Part shown: piece after piece, positions 5,151-6,008 of the stretch
Layout of the letters: every line of letters starts with the position of its first letter
How positions within the stretch are numbered: position 1 is the first letter of the stretch
Origin: Acidobacteriota bacterium
GTDB taxonomy: Bacteria; Acidobacteriota; Terriglobia; Terriglobales; Acidobacteriaceae
Direction of reading: 5' to 3'
Length of the DNA: 6,008 bases
Assembly: GCA_003224995.1 (NCBI GenBank)
Contig: QIAI01000224.1
Coordinates: forward strand, 2,008 to 8,015
The notes under the pieces: generated by a model
The model's input: only the letters and a program-made list of their open reading frames with translations
Databases searched by the model: none
What the model was told of the DNA's origin: nothing
Made by a program: the position numbers and the translations under genes

Positions 5151-6008
5151 ATGAATCACCCAAGCGACAGGCCGGTCTGGTCCTTACTAACTCGACATTG
5201 GTTGAGCATGGCAGGCACAGCACTGGTCACGACCGCGGGGATTTCGTGGCTCTTTGTTTTGCCTCTCCACATGCGCGGCCACGTCGACAATCCCTACGTT
5301 GGGATCATCGTATTCATGATTCTTCCGGTAATTTTTTTCACCGGTTTGGCGCTGATCCCGCTAGGTATCTATTTGAGCAAGCGCAATATTCAGAAAGGAT
5401 TAGCACAGCCCGATTTCGATCGCAAGGCTGCGCTGCAGCGCCTCGCTTGGTTTTTTGGCATCACCACCGCTCTTAATATTTTGATCGGAACTCAGGTCAC
5501 CTACCGAGCGGTCAAGCACATGGAGACACCGCAGTTCTGCGGAGGAACCTGCCACAGCATGAGCCCGGAGCTTGCTGCCTACCAGAATTCGCCGCACTCC
5601 AGGTTGGAATGCGTCGAGTGTCACGTGGCGCCTGGCGCCTCCGGGTGGATCGAGAGCAAGACGGCAGGAACTCGTCAGCTGATTGAAACTGTATTTGATA
5701 CCTATCGACGACCAATTCCTTCGGCTCTGGAGAGCAATCGTCTAGTGCCTGCCAGAGAGACCTGCGAGAACTGCCATTGGCCGCAGAAGTTTGCGGGCGT
5801 GAAACTGCGTGTAGTCAACAAGTATGCCGAAGACGAATCGAGCAGCCGCACACAAACTGTCCTCTTGATGATGGTGGGGGGGAACAAGATCTCGGGTATT
5901 CACGGCGCGCACCTGGGGCCTGGAGTTCATATCCGATTCGCGGCAGCAGATGCGGCCCGGCAAACCATTCCATGGGTCGAATACCGGAATACCGCAACCG
6001 GAGATGTG
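5151..6008 (+). CDS. NapC/NirT-family multihaem membrane cytochrome c, C-terminus beyond right edge
   Basis: The frame is open for 286 codons from ATG 5151 to the edge. Residues 18-38, 50-75 and about 98-117 are hydrophobic, so an N-terminal membrane domain is followed by a haem domain, presumably periplasmic. Haem-binding sites seen are C130-GGT-CH (CX3CH, followed by S-M), C154-VE-CH and C205-EN-CH; a fourth would be expected downstream. Typical family text surrounds them: AYQNSPHSRLECVECHVAPG, TYRRPIP, ETCENCHWPQKFAG and RQTIPWVEY. NapC/NirT/NrfH proteins oxidise membrane quinol and pass electrons to periplasmic acceptors, so that is the likely role; the partner is not visible. The start is supported by the homology-like N-terminus (PVWSLLTRHWLSMAGT), but the Shine-Dalgarno is poor (only GAGA nearby). 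It is divergent from the FDH operon. A seven-G tract at 5876-5882 leaves the frame intact. Confidence 0.9.
   Translation, partial: MNHPSDRPVWSLLTRHWLSMAGTALVTTAGISWLFVLPLHMRGHVDNPYVGIIVFMILPVIFFTGLALIPLGIYLSKRNIQKGLAQPDFDRKAALQRLAWFFGITTALNILIGTQVTYRAVKHMETPQFCGGTCHSMSPELAAYQNSPHSRLECVECHVAPGASGWIESKTAGTRQLIETVFDTYRRPIPSALESNRLVPARETCENCHWPQKFAGVKLRVVNKYAEDESSSRTQTVLLMMVGGNKISGIHGAHLGPGVHIRFAAADAARQTIPWVEYRNTATGDV

Noticed and set aside
5126..5476. 116-residue plus-strand frame starting just before the cytochrome
   Set aside because: It overlaps the cytochrome gene in another frame. The frame from 5151 carries membrane segments and haem motifs; this one carries none.

Overview
The window holds one respiratory formate dehydrogenase operon on the minus strand and the first part of a divergent membrane cytochrome c gene on the plus strand. 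It comes from a bacterium with a moderately GC-rich genome, a Tat export system and selenocysteine decoding. The FDH-N plus HybB/NrfD pairing and the long NapC/NirT-type cytochrome with a CX3CH haem site resemble genes I associate with soil or sediment Acidobacteriota and deltaproteobacterial lineages. That taxonomic guess is weak.

Minus strand, reading right to left. Positions 4915-1876 encode the catalytic alpha subunit (FdnG-like): Tat leader, FS0 iron-sulfur site, molybdopterin domains, and a UGA selenocysteine codon followed by a SECIS hairpin of the E. coli type. The gene is not one reading frame. Besides the Sec UGA it carries a frame change with missing sequence near 4600, a second near 3160, and an in-frame UAG at 2644-2646. 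All other sequence is recognisable, so this is a recently broken gene or a sequence with local errors. An ATGA overlap links it to the next gene. That gene starts at 1879 and is open through the left edge: a 16-cysteine, four-cluster FdnH-like beta subunit fused in frame to a HybB/NrfD-type polytopic membrane subunit (626 codons visible).

A 235-base divergent intergenic region (4916-5150) separates the operon from a NapC/NirT-family multihaem cytochrome gene (5151 to the right edge, 286 codons visible). This has three predicted membrane segments and three haem sites in the window.

How the parts would work together (inference): the exported alpha subunit oxidises formate at a Mo/W-bisMGD-Sec site. 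Electrons pass through FS0 and the four beta clusters to the membrane half of the fusion, which exchanges them with the quinone pool. The divergent cytochrome could draw quinol electrons towards periplasmic acceptors. The most interesting points are the beta-NrfD fusion, the Sec/SECIS site inside an otherwise disrupted alpha gene, and the nature of the three lesions.
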